Of a stretch of DNA of 64,000 bases, positions 25,839 to 34,202 are shown piece by piece. Under the pieces are notes generated by a model. The model saw only the letters and a list, made by a program, of their open reading frames with translations. It had not been told where the DNA came from and ran no database searches. Source of the DNA: Flavobacterium sp. PMTSA4. GTDB lineage: Bacteria; Bacteroidota; Bacteroidia; Flavobacteriales; Flavobacteriaceae. The number at the start of each line of letters is the position of its first letter. The stretch's first letter is position 1. The stretch is taken from contig NZ_CP134890.1 in the NCBI RefSeq assembly GCF_032098525.1, forward strand, positions 2,294,001-2,358,000, written 5' to 3'. A program made the translations under genes and the position numbers.

Positions 25839-27706
25839 CAAAGTCTTTAGAAGAAGTAAATCAATCAGTTGCAACGCAAGGAAAAAAATCTACTTTTCGA
25901 AAGATTTTAGCATTTTTTGGACCTGCTTATTTAATTTCTGTTGGTTATATGGATCCGGGAAATTGGGCAACCGATTTGGCAGGTGGAAGTCAGTTTGGAT
26001 ATGCATTAATTTGGGTTTTGTTAATGAGTAACATTATGGCGTTATTGCTTCAAAGTTTGAGCGCAAGATTAGGAATTGTTACACAAAGAGATTTAGCACA
26101 AGCTTCTAGAGAAACATATTCTCCATTTATTAATTACATACTCTATTTTTTGGCAGAAATTGCCATTGCTGCTTGTGATTTAGCCGAAGTTTTAGGAATG
26201 GCAATTGGATTGAATTTACTTTTTGACATTTCATTGATTAATGGCGTTTTAATAACAGTTTTAGATACGTTTATTTTATTATTCCTGATTAATAAAGGAA
26301 TGCGAAAAATGGAAGCTTTTATCATTGCATTAGTTGCTGTTATTGGATTTTCGTTTGTTTTTGAAATGATTTTTGCTCAACCAGAAGTTACTAAAATTTT
26401 TGGGGGATTAGTGCCAAGTTTACCTGGTGAAGCAGCTTTGTATATTGCAATTGGAATTATTGGAGCAACAGTAATGCCGCATAATTTATACTTACATTCA
26501 TCATTAGTTCAAACTCGAAAATTTGATAGAAGCAAAGAAGGAATTAAGCAAGCATTGAAATATAATTTTATGGATAGTGCTATAGCTTTGAATTTGGCAT
26601 TCTTTGTAAATGCAGCAATTTTAATTTTAGCAGCTGCAACTTTTTATAAAAATGGAATGTTTGAAGTTGCTGAAATTCAAGATGCACATAAATTATTAGA
26701 ACCACTTTTAGGAACACAATGGGCGCCAATTTTATTTGCAGTAGCTTTAATTGCAGCTGGACAAAGCTCAACAATTACAGGAACATTGGCTGGACAAATA
26801 GTTATGGAAGGTTATTTAAATTTGAGAATTCAACCTTGGGTTCGAAGAATAATTACACGATTAATTGCCATAGTTCCAGCAGTTGTAACTATTTTATATT
26901 TTGGAGAAAGTGTAACAGGTAAACTTCTTATTCTTAGTCAAGTAGTCTTGAGTTTGCAGTTAGGTTTTGCAATTATTCCATTAATACATTTTGTTAGCGA
27001 TAAATCTAAAATGAAAGGTTTTCACATTGGAAAAGTAACCCAAATAGCTGCTTGGTTAATCGCATTAATTATAGTTTCATTAAACGGGAAATTAGTTTTT
27101 GATGAAATAAACGGTTGGCTTGGAGCATCTGAAAACCCTATGATTATTTGGTTGACAGTTGTTCCAATTACTTTTGGGTTCTTAATTTTGTTGCTTTATA
27201 TCATTTTTAAACCATTTGTAACAAAGGCCAAAAACAATATTGAAAATCATTCACCGCATTTACTGAAATTAAATTTTGAACAAACTAAAGCTTCTGATAA
27301 AAAAGAGATTGCAGTTTCAGTTGATTTTTCAACCGCCGATGAAATTGCTTTAAATTCAGCGATAGAACTTGGTGGAAAAGAAGCTAATTATACTTTGATT
27401 CATATTGTTGAAACCGTTGGAGCAATTATGTATGGTGAAAAAACAGATGACCACGAAACGTCTATTGATGAAAGATTACTGCATGAATATAAAGATATTC
27501 TAACGGGAAAAGGATTCAAAGTTGAGACTAAGTTAGGATTTGGAAAACCAGATAAATCAATACCAATGATAATTAATGAAGGTAATTTTGATGTTTTGGT
27601 AATGGGAACACACGGACATACCGGAATTAAAGACTTACTTTTTGGAACAACAGTAAATAAGTTGCGTCACAAAATTTCTATTCCATTATTGATTGTTAAA
27701 AATTAA
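25835..27706 (+). CDS. mntH: Nramp metal transporter MntH fused to a universal stress protein domain
   Basis: Proton-coupled Mn(II)/Fe(II) importer, 623 residues against about 410-450 for a usual MntH. The Nramp part has the metal-site motifs DPGNWATDLAGG (first helix) and ATVMPHNLYLHS (sixth helix) and about eleven hydrophobic segments up to about 465. Residues 490-623 form a cytoplasmic universal stress protein domain with the ATP-binding pattern MGTHGHTGIKDLLFGTTVNKL and the usual IPLLIVKN end. The start overlaps mntR by four bases; the end overlaps the convergent small gene by four. Confidence 0.94.
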   Translation: MTKSLEEVNQSVATQGKKSTFRKILAFFGPAYLISVGYMDPGNWATDLAGGSQFGYALIWVLLMSNIMALLLQSLSARLGIVTQRDLAQASRETYSPFINYILYFLAEIAIAACDLAEVLGMAIGLNLLFDISLINGVLITVLDTFILLFLINKGMRKMEAFIIALVAVIGFSFVFEMIFAQPEVTKIFGGLVPSLPGEAALYIAIGIIGATVMPHNLYLHSSLVQTRKFDRSKEGIKQALKYNFMDSAIALNLAFFVNAAILILAAATFYKNGMFEVAEIQDAHKLLEPLLGTQWAPILFAVALIAAGQSSTITGTLAGQIVMEGYLNLRIQPWVRRIITRLIAIVPAVVTILYFGESVTGKLLILSQVVLSLQLGFAIIPLIHFVSDKSKMKGFHIGKVTQIAAWLIALIIVSLNGKLVFDEINGWLGASENPMIIWLTVVPITFGFLILLLYIIFKPFVTKAKNNIENHSPHLLKLNFEQTKASDKKEIAVSVDFSTADEIALNSAIELGGKEANYTLIHIVETVGAIMYGEKTDDHETSIDERLLHEYKDILTGKGFKVETKLGFGKPDKSIPMIINEGNFDVLVMGTHGHTGIKDLLFGTTVNKLRHKISIPLLIVKN

Positions 27707-27834
27707 TGACAACCACAATCGTCTTTATCACAACCTGATTTTTTCTTCGATTTTGGTTTCCAGATAAATTTAGTTATCAAAAAACCAATGGCAACTCCTA
27801 ACGAAATGTAAACAAGTATTTCTTGAATATTCAT
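27703..27834 (-). CDS. FeoB-associated Cys-rich small membrane protein
   Basis: A 43-residue protein: an N-terminal transmembrane helix (about residues 5-23), then a basic stretch WKPKSKKKSG and a Cys-rich tail CDKDDCGCH. This is the pattern of the small Cys-rich proteins encoded after feoB in many Bacteroidota. It follows feoB by four bases on the same strand, the only gene of the feo unit beyond FeoA and FeoB. Metal or redox handling at the FeoB exit is an inference. Its stop codon overlaps the end of mntH. Confidence 0.82.
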   Translation of the reverse strand: MNIQEILVYISLGVAIGFLITKFIWKPKSKKKSGCDKDDCGCH

Positions 27835-27838
27835 GGTT

Positions 27839-29947
27839 TTATTTTAAAAATTGATAAGCAATTAATGCTGTGATATAAGCAAAACCACTCATGAAAAACA
27901 ATTGAATTATTGGCCATTTCCAAGAATTCGTTTCTTTTTTTACGATGGCTAGAGTACTTACACATTGCATTGCAAAAGCATAGAAAAGTAATAATGATAT
28001 TCCAGTAGCAAAATTGAATATTTTGGAACCATCAGGATGAACTTCGGCTTCCATTCTTTTTTTGATGGTAGTTTCTTCATCGCTGTGACTTCCAACACTG
28101 TAAATGGTTGCCAAAGTACCAACAAAAACTTCACGTGCTGCAAAAGAACTTATTACCGCAATACCAATTTTCCAATCGTAACCCAAAGGTTTTATCACAG
28201 GTTCCATTGTTTTTCCGATAATTCCAATATATGAGTTTTCTAATTTGTATTCAGAAACTTTATCTGTAATGACAGATGGATTCATTTTTTGGTTACTATT
28301 GTAAACATCTTTTTCAACTATTTGTTGTGCATTTTTAAAATCATTTCCTGGACCATGCGAACCTAAAAACCAAAGTACAATAGAAATAGCAAGAATAATT
28401 TTTCCAGCGCCAAAAACGAAGGCTTTGGTTTTTTCAATAACATTAATAGCAATGTTTTTGAACAACGGAATTTTATAACTCGGCATTTCAACTACAAAGT
28501 AAGTCTTGGTTTTAAACTTCAATATTTTATTCAAAATAAAAGCTGAAAATATAGCCATACCAAAACCTAATAGATACAAAATCATTAAGGTTGCGCCTTG
28601 TAAACTAAACAAACCTAGAATTCTTTTATCTGGAATTATTAAAGCAATTAAAATAGCATAGACAGGCAATCGAGCAGAACAAGTTATAAACGGAGTTACG
28701 AGAATTGTGATTAATCGTTCTTTCCAGTTTTCAATATTTCTTGCACCCATAATTGCAGGAATTGCACAAGCAGTTCCAGAAATTAACGGAACAATACTTT
28801 TTCCAGAAAGTCCATATCGTCGCATAATTTTATCCATTAAAAAGACAACACGACTCATATAACCACTTTCTTCAAGTACAGAAATGAACAGAAAAAGGAA
28901 AGCAATTTGTGGAATGAAAATAACAATTCCACCAATTCCAGGAATGATTCCTTCACTAATCAAATCGGTAAATTCACCCGGAGCAAGATGATTTTTTGTG
29001 TAAGAAGCAAGATTTGCAAATGCAGTATCTATCCAATCCATCGGAACACTTGACCAATCAAAAATAGATTGAAAAATTAAGAGTAAAATGCCAAAAAATA
29101 TTAGATAGCCAAATACTTTGTGAGTTAAAATTCTATCTAATTTTGCTCTTATGTCTGTTGCTTTCGTTACATCAATTTTTTGACCAATTTTTAAAGTATC
29201 GTTTATAAATTGATAACGCTTTATTGTTTCTTTTTGTTGTAAACGTTTTAAATCAGAGTGCGATTTTGTGAATGAACTTCTGATTTCATTTCGCTCTAAA
29301 TTCAAAAAGTTTACATCTTGAGTAATAACTAACCAAAGTTTGTATAACAATTGATTTGGGAATGCTTTTCTGAGCTTATCAAAATATTCAGTATCAATTG
29401 TAGATGAGTTTAAGCACGGTTCAGTAGATAAATTTTTATAATCTACAATTGCATTTTTTAAATCGGATATTCCAATTCCTTGTCGAGTACTTACTAAGAC
29501 TATTTTAGTTTTTAATTGCTCTTCTAAAAAAGGAATATCTAGAAAAATACCTTTGCGTTTCATTCTGTCGGCCATGTTTATGACCAAAATAGTTGGAATT
29601 TCTAAGTCTTTAATTTGAGTAAAAAGCAATAAGTTTCTTTTCAAATTTTCAACATCAGTAACTACAACCGCAACATCAGGAAATAATTTATCATTTTTAT
29701 TCAACAATAGTTCAATTACCACATTTTCATCAATTGAACTTGCGTTTAAACTGTAAGTTCCAGGTAAATCAAGAATATTTGCTTTGATATTGTTTGGCAA
29801 TTTGCAAAAACCAAGCTTTTTATCAACGGTAATGCCAGGATAATTTCCAACTTGTTGATTTAAACCAGTCAGTTGGTTGAAAACAGAAGTTTTACCCGTA
29901 TTAGGATTTCCAATTAAAGCAACATTTATATTTTGATGGCTTTTCAT
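27839..29947 (-). CDS. feoB: Ferrous iron transporter FeoB
   Basis: GTP-dependent Fe(II) uptake protein of the inner membrane, 702 residues. The G domain comes first: G1 GNPNTGKTS (residues 13-21), G3 DLPGTYSL, G4 NMAD. Then a helical insert and the membrane part with gate motifs (GIGGIVIFIPQIAFLFLFISVLEESGY and GTACAIPAIMGARN). It follows feoA by three bases. Length and order are normal for Bacteroidota FeoB. Confidence 0.96.
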   Translation of the reverse strand: MKSHQNINVALIGNPNTGKTSVFNQLTGLNQQVGNYPGITVDKKLGFCKLPNNIKANILDLPGTYSLNASSIDENVVIELLLNKNDKLFPDVAVVVTDVENLKRNLLLFTQIKDLEIPTILVINMADRMKRKGIFLDIPFLEEQLKTKIVLVSTRQGIGISDLKNAIVDYKNLSTEPCLNSSTIDTEYFDKLRKAFPNQLLYKLWLVITQDVNFLNLERNEIRSSFTKSHSDLKRLQQKETIKRYQFINDTLKIGQKIDVTKATDIRAKLDRILTHKVFGYLIFFGILLLIFQSIFDWSSVPMDWIDTAFANLASYTKNHLAPGEFTDLISEGIIPGIGGIVIFIPQIAFLFLFISVLEESGYMSRVVFLMDKIMRRYGLSGKSIVPLISGTACAIPAIMGARNIENWKERLITILVTPFITCSARLPVYAILIALIIPDKRILGLFSLQGATLMILYLLGFGMAIFSAFILNKILKFKTKTYFVVEMPSYKIPLFKNIAINVIEKTKAFVFGAGKIILAISIVLWFLGSHGPGNDFKNAQQIVEKDVYNSNQKMNPSVITDKVSEYKLENSYIGIIGKTMEPVIKPLGYDWKIGIAVISSFAAREVFVGTLATIYSVGSHSDEETTIKKRMEAEVHPDGSKIFNFATGISLLLFYAFAMQCVSTLAIVKKETNSWKWPIIQLFFMSGFAYITALIAYQFLK

Positions 29948-29950
29948 GGA

Positions 29951-30187
29951 TTATTTTTCAAGAATTTCAACTTCAATTTCTGAAGCAGTTTCAAGCCTAA
30001 TAGCAAGATGCGAACCGTTATTTACGTTTAAATATATTGGATCACCAAAAGGAGCAATTTGAACAACTTCCAATTGATTTCCAGGCAAACATCCCATTTC
30101 TAGCAATTTCAATGGAATTTTGTCTGTATCTATTTGGATAATTAGAGCTTTGTCGCCTCTTTTTAATAAATCAACGGTAGTTTTCAA
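29951..30187 (-). CDS. feoA: Ferrous iron transport protein FeoA
   Basis: A 78-residue SH3-like cytoplasmic protein needed for FeoB activity. It shows the family pattern KALIIQIDTDKIPLKLLEMGCLPGNQLEVVQIAPFGDP followed by a hydrophobic strand and a conserved Arg (AIRLETASEIEVE). It is the first gene of the leftward feoA-feoB-small Cys-rich unit and is preceded by a promoter sharing a 15-base sequence with the mntR promoter. Confidence 0.95.
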   Translation of the reverse strand: MKTTVDLLKRGDKALIIQIDTDKIPLKLLEMGCLPGNQLEVVQIAPFGDPIYLNVNNGSHLAIRLETASEIEVEILEK

Positions 30188-30208
30188 TACTTATTTAGAT
30201 TGAATAAA

Positions 30209-30223
30209 TTTAAGGCAAAAGTA
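30209..30223 (-). promoter_or_regulatory. feoA promoter -7 box with putative MntR operator
   Basis: On the minus strand TACTTTTGCCTTAAA, identical over 15 bases to the mntR promoter site at 25154-25168. It includes an exact TAnnTTTG and lies about 22-36 bases before the feoA ATG. Confidence 0.6.
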
Positions 30224-30270
30224 ACAATTATTTATGGAATAAGAATTGATTTTAATCATTTGATAAGAAT

Positions 30271-30951
30271 TTATTCATTTGTAGAAAGCCAATTGATGTC
30301 TTCAATCAGCTTCTTAATTTCATCGGGATTAGTTCCGTCATAAAAACCACGAACTCTTCTTTTACTATCAACAAGCACAAAATTTTCAGTATGAACCATA
30401 TCATAAAGTTCTTCTGGCTTACCCAATTTTACAGCTAAATACGATTTTCTAGCCATGGTGTAAATGTCTTTTTTATCGCCAGTAACTAAATTCCATTTGC
30501 TATCAACAACTCCTTTTTCAAGCGCGTATTTTTTCAAAACGAGAACGCTATCAATTTCTGGTGTAACAGTATGCGAAAGCAACATTACTTTTGGATTCTC
30601 CAAAATAGCTTTTTGAACATCAGCCATGTTGGCGGTCATTTTTGGGCATATAGATTGACAAGTTGTAAAGAAAAAATCAGCCACATAAATTTTACCTTCA
30701 TAATCTTTTTGAGTAATTGTTTTTCCGTTTTGATTAGTAAAACTAAAGTCAGCTATAGTGTGATATTTACTAACATATTGAACTGTGCTATCAACCAATT
30801 CTGGATTTACATCTGAAGGATTATATATAGGTAATGATTTCTTCGGCTTTAATGCTGAGTAAAAAAGAGAAATAGTTATTATCGAAAAGAGTAATAATCC
30901 GATGAAAAAAAGACGGTATTTTTTAAAAAAAGAAAGCATTTTTTTTTGCAA
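30271..30951 (-). CDS. SCO1/SenC-family copper chaperone
   Basis: Membrane-anchored thioredoxin-fold protein of 226 residues that typically delivers copper to the CuA site of cytochrome c oxidase. There is one anchor helix at about 14-33, then the copper-binding CxxxC (C98-QSI-C102) and the conserved downstream His in DMVHTENFVLVD. It fits with the cytochrome c lipoprotein elsewhere in the window. Regulated separately from feoA, whose start lies 84 bases beyond its stop. Confidence 0.92.
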   Translation of the reverse strand: MQKKMLSFFKKYRLFFIGLLLFSIITISLFYSALKPKKSLPIYNPSDVNPELVDSTVQYVSKYHTIADFSFTNQNGKTITQKDYEGKIYVADFFFTTCQSICPKMTANMADVQKAILENPKVMLLSHTVTPEIDSVLVLKKYALEKGVVDSKWNLVTGDKKDIYTMARKSYLAVKLGKPEELYDMVHTENFVLVDSKRRVRGFYDGTNPDEIKKLIEDINWLSTNE

Positions 30952-31003
30952 AAGTACAAAAGCAATCCCTTTTTTGTAACAAAATTGTGCTAATCAAGTC
31001 ATA

Positions 31004-31011
31004 TAATTTTG
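31004..31011 (+). promoter_or_regulatory. -7 element for the M13 peptidase
   Basis: TAATTTTG, an exact TAnnTTTG, with a TTG 16 bases upstream (30985-30987), slightly short spacing. It lies 65 bases before the ATG. Confidence 0.5.
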
Positions 31012-31075
31012 TTAAATTGAAGAAAATAAGAGAATTAAAAAATAAATTTGTAAAAACCTATTAAAACACAAAAAT

Positions 31076-33124
31076 ATGATTTCAAAATCTACTAAAATCG
31101 CAATTCTTTTGATGGCAGCATTAAGCTACAATCAAAACAATGCGCAGCAAAAAGGAGTTGGAATTGATTTATCTTTAATGGATACTTCGGTCAGTCCAAA
31201 AGATGATTTTTTCAATTTCGTTAACGGAACATGGTTAAAAAATACCGAAATCCCTGCCGACAGAACTCGTTGGGGAAGTTTTGACGAATTAAGAAAAAAG
31301 ACTGACGCCGATGCTTTAGCAATTCTAGCCGAAGCTTCAAAAAATCCAAAATACAAATCGGATACAGATCAAGGGAAAGCAATCAATCTGTACAAATCGA
31401 TTATGGATACTGTTGCAAGAAATAAAGCAGGAATTAAACCTTTAAAACCTTATTTAGCAAAAATTGATGCCGTTAAAAGTGTATCCGATTTACAAAACTT
31501 AATGATTGAAATGGCTTCAAAAGGCGGTGTTGGTTTCTTTGGAGTTGGAGTTGGAACAGATGCTAAAAACAGCAGCAGAAATGTTGTTTACGTTGGTCCA
31601 GGTTCATTAGGTTTACCCGATAGAGATTATTATGTCTCTGATGATGCTGATTCTAAAGAAAAACGCGAAAAATATGTTCAGCATGTTGCTAGAATGTTAC
31701 AATATATTGGTGATAAACCAGAAGTTGCAAAAAAGAATGCTGAAAAAATATTAGCTTTAGAAATCGAAATGTCTAAACCTAGATTTGATAGAGTAGAACG
31801 TAGAGACAGAAGAAAATCATACAATCCAATGACAATTGCTGAATTGCAAAAGTTAACTCCAGCAATCAATTGGGAAAAACAAATTACAGGAATTGGTTTG
31901 CCAAAAGTGGATACATTAATTGTTTCACAACCAAAATACATGGCAGCGCTTCAAGAAATTTTAACAGCTAATAAGTTAGAAGACTGGAAAGCTTATATGC
32001 GATGGACAGCTTTAAACAAAGCTGCGGATAATTTGTCAACTGAATTGGATAAAGCGAATTGGGATTTTTACAGTAAAACATTAAATGGCGCTATCAAACA
32101 AAGGCCTAGAGATGAAGGCGCACTTCAAGTAATAAATGGTGCAACAGGTGAAGCTTTAGGGAAATTGTATGTAGAAAAAATGTTCCCAGCTGCTGCTAAA
32201 GAGAAAGCACAAAAAATGATTAAAAATGTTATTCGCGCTTATGAAGCTAGAATCAACAATTTAACTTGGATGTCGCCAGAAACAAAGAAAAGTGCCATCG
32301 AAAAGTTAAACAAAATGACCATAAAAATTGGTTATCCTGATAAATGGAAAGATTATTCGGCTTTGGTAGTTAAAAGTCCAGCTGAAGGCGGAACTTATTT
32401 CGATAATTCATTGTTGATTTCTGAATGGAATTTCAAAAAGAATATTGAAAAACTAGGAAAACCAGTTGATAAAACAGAATGGGGAATGTCGCCTCAAACG
32501 GTAAATGCTTATTTCAATCCATCCAATAATGAAATTGTTTTCCCAGCAGCTATTTTGCAACCACCATTTTATGATTACAAAGCTGATGAAGCAGTAAATT
32601 ATGGTGGAATTGGAGCAGTAATTGGGCACGAAATCTCTCATGGATTTGACGATTCAGGAGCAAGATATAATGCTGATGGAAACTTAGTTAATTGGTGGAC
32701 AGATGAAGATTTGAAACAATTTACATCATTAGGAACTGCTTTAGCTGATCAATATTCAGCATTAGAACCATTACCTGGAATTAAAGTTGATGGTAAATTT
32801 ACATTAGGTGAAAACATTGGTGATTTAGGAGGAATTAACGCAGCTTATGATGGTTTACAATTGTATTTAAAAGAAAATGGAAATCCTGGAAAAATAGATG
32901 GATTTACACCAGAACAACGATTATTTATATCTTGGGCAACCATTTGGAGAAGTAAAATGCGTGATGAAGCCATCAAAAATCAAGTGAAAACCGATCCGCA
33001 TTCACCAGGAATGTATCGTGGTTATGTACCATTATTAAATTTAGAAACCTTCCACCAAGCTTTTGGTATTAAACCTGGAGATGGAATGTATGTTGCGCCA
33101 GAAAAAAGAGTTTTGATTTGGTAA
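31076..33124 (+). CDS. M13-family zinc metallopeptidase (neprilysin-like)
   Basis: Exported peptidase of 682 residues that cleaves short peptides. Signal peptide (about residues 1-24, ending in NNAQQ); no lipobox Cys. The catalytic HEISH is at 518-522 in GAVIGHEISHGFDD, with the third ligand in GENIGDLGG further on, and the family-typical NAYFNPSNNEIVFPAAILQPPF before it and VLIW at the end. It is a single-gene unit with its own promoter and terminator. A second, similar M13 gene lies at 62323-64000. Confidence 0.95.
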   Translation: MISKSTKIAILLMAALSYNQNNAQQKGVGIDLSLMDTSVSPKDDFFNFVNGTWLKNTEIPADRTRWGSFDELRKKTDADALAILAEASKNPKYKSDTDQGKAINLYKSIMDTVARNKAGIKPLKPYLAKIDAVKSVSDLQNLMIEMASKGGVGFFGVGVGTDAKNSSRNVVYVGPGSLGLPDRDYYVSDDADSKEKREKYVQHVARMLQYIGDKPEVAKKNAEKILALEIEMSKPRFDRVERRDRRKSYNPMTIAELQKLTPAINWEKQITGIGLPKVDTLIVSQPKYMAALQEILTANKLEDWKAYMRWTALNKAADNLSTELDKANWDFYSKTLNGAIKQRPRDEGALQVINGATGEALGKLYVEKMFPAAAKEKAQKMIKNVIRAYEARINNLTWMSPETKKSAIEKLNKMTIKIGYPDKWKDYSALVVKSPAEGGTYFDNSLLISEWNFKKNIEKLGKPVDKTEWGMSPQTVNAYFNPSNNEIVFPAAILQPPFYDYKADEAVNYGGIGAVIGHEISHGFDDSGARYNADGNLVNWWTDEDLKQFTSLGTALADQYSALEPLPGIKVDGKFTLGENIGDLGGINAAYDGLQLYLKENGNPGKIDGFTPEQRLFISWATIWRSKMRDEAIKNQVKTDPHSPGMYRGYVPLLNLETFHQAFGIKPGDGMYVAPEKRVLIW

Positions 33125-33143
33125 GCTAATTATAGTATAAACA

Positions 33144-33175
33144 AAAAACCTCAAGTTGATGCTTGAGGTTTTTTT
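33144..33175 (+). terminator. Terminator of the first M13 gene
   Basis: Twelve-bp stem AAAAACCTCAAG/CTTGAGGTTTTT with a six-base loop and a T run. The hairpin lies inside the end of the convergent small membrane protein gene. Confidence 0.8.
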
Positions 33176-33402
33176 ATGGCTTTTAATAAGCCAACAATAC
33201 TAACAATTGCCCATGTTGCTTCCAAAATTATAAATGGCATATAGTTTATTAAAATTGACGCAAAACAAGCAATGCTTGCACCAATAATATTCATCGAATA
33301 AAATAGAATGCCGTCTTTTTTTATCAAGGAAAAAATATTCAAAAAATAAGCAAGAAGAATAATTCCAACACCAATAGTTCCAATCAAATCATTAAAATTC
33401 AT
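33151..33402 (-). CDS. Small membrane protein (CBU_0592-like)
   Basis: An 83-residue protein with three hydrophobic segments (about 8-25, 31-53, 55-75) and the pattern IGTIGVGIILLAYFLN followed by Y-S-M-N-I-IGAS, as in CBU_0592-type small membrane proteins. Its last residues (KKPQAST) are encoded by the terminator hairpin of the convergent M13 gene, so the true end is unusual or the tail is unimportant. The ATG overlaps the upstream gene's stop by four bases. Confidence 0.7.
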   Translation of the reverse strand: MNFNDLIGTIGVGIILLAYFLNIFSLIKKDGILFYSMNIIGASIACFASILINYMPFIILEATWAIVSIVGLLKAIKKPQAST

Positions 33403-34202
33403 AATTCAGATTTTTGAAAAGTATAGTTTAAAATGGTTTCGATTTTTGTTGAAGAAATAGTTTTTCCAACAGATTTTTTGTTGATTTCAAATTCAGGAAT
33501 AGTTAAATTTAACTCAACTGCTTTTTGTGTATAATAGTCTTTTCTAGTTGGGTGAAATGGAGAAACTGCATTAAAAGTTTCGCTCCAAATATCTTTTTCA
33601 ATAACACATTCAATAACTCCAATACAGTCCTGTTGATGTATAAAATTTATTGGCGCATCTGGATTTTCAATATTTTTTCTTCCTGCCAAAAAATGAATAG
33701 GATGTCGGTTTTCGCCAATCAATCCTCCAAAACGTATGACTGTAGTTTGAAATTTTGAATTTACTTTTAAAAGATTTTCAGCTTCTAAAAGTTGCTTTCC
33801 ACTTTCGGTTTCGGGTTTCGGTTTTGTTTCTTCCGTTATCAAAGAATTATCATCAGTATACACCGAAGTAGAACTTATAAAAACTACTTTTTGAACACTT
33901 GATTTTTCAATAAACGGAATAAGTGTTTCTACTTTTTTTACAAAGTTTTCAGGATGATTTCCTCTTAATTTTGGTGGAATATCAATAATTAGAATCTCTG
34001 AATTTTCTAAAAATGTTTCAAAATCTCCTTTGATTTTATCTTCAGACAATTCAATTTGAAAAGCATTAATTCCAGCTTGGGATAAAACAGAAATTTTTTC
34101 CAAAGAAGTTGTTGAACCATTAATCTGAAAACTTTTTTCAAGCAACGATTTTGCTAAAGGTAAACCCAACCAACCGCAACCAAGTATGGAGATTTGTCTC
34201 AT
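33399..34202 (-). CDS. NAD(P)-binding epimerase-like protein
   Basis: Atypical short-chain dehydrogenase/epimerase of 267 residues. The dinucleotide motif is ILGCGWLGLPLA (GxGxxG), followed by VFISSTSVYTDD and an RFGGLIGENRHPIHFLAGR segment typical of the YeeZ-like subgroup. The YxxxK of classical enzymes is not obvious. Substrate unknown. It sits between the M28 peptidase and the small membrane protein in one leftward unit with overlapping starts and stops. Confidence 0.82.
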   Translation of the reverse strand: MRQISILGCGWLGLPLAKSLLEKSFQINGSTTSLEKISVLSQAGINAFQIELSEDKIKGDFETFLENSEILIIDIPPKLRGNHPENFVKKVETLIPFIEKSSVQKVVFISSTSVYTDDNSLITEETKPKPETESGKQLLEAENLLKVNSKFQTTVIRFGGLIGENRHPIHFLAGRKNIENPDAPINFIHQQDCIGVIECVIEKDIWSETFNAVSPFHPTRKDYYTQKAVELNLTIPEFEINKKSVGKTISSTKIETILNYTFQKSEL

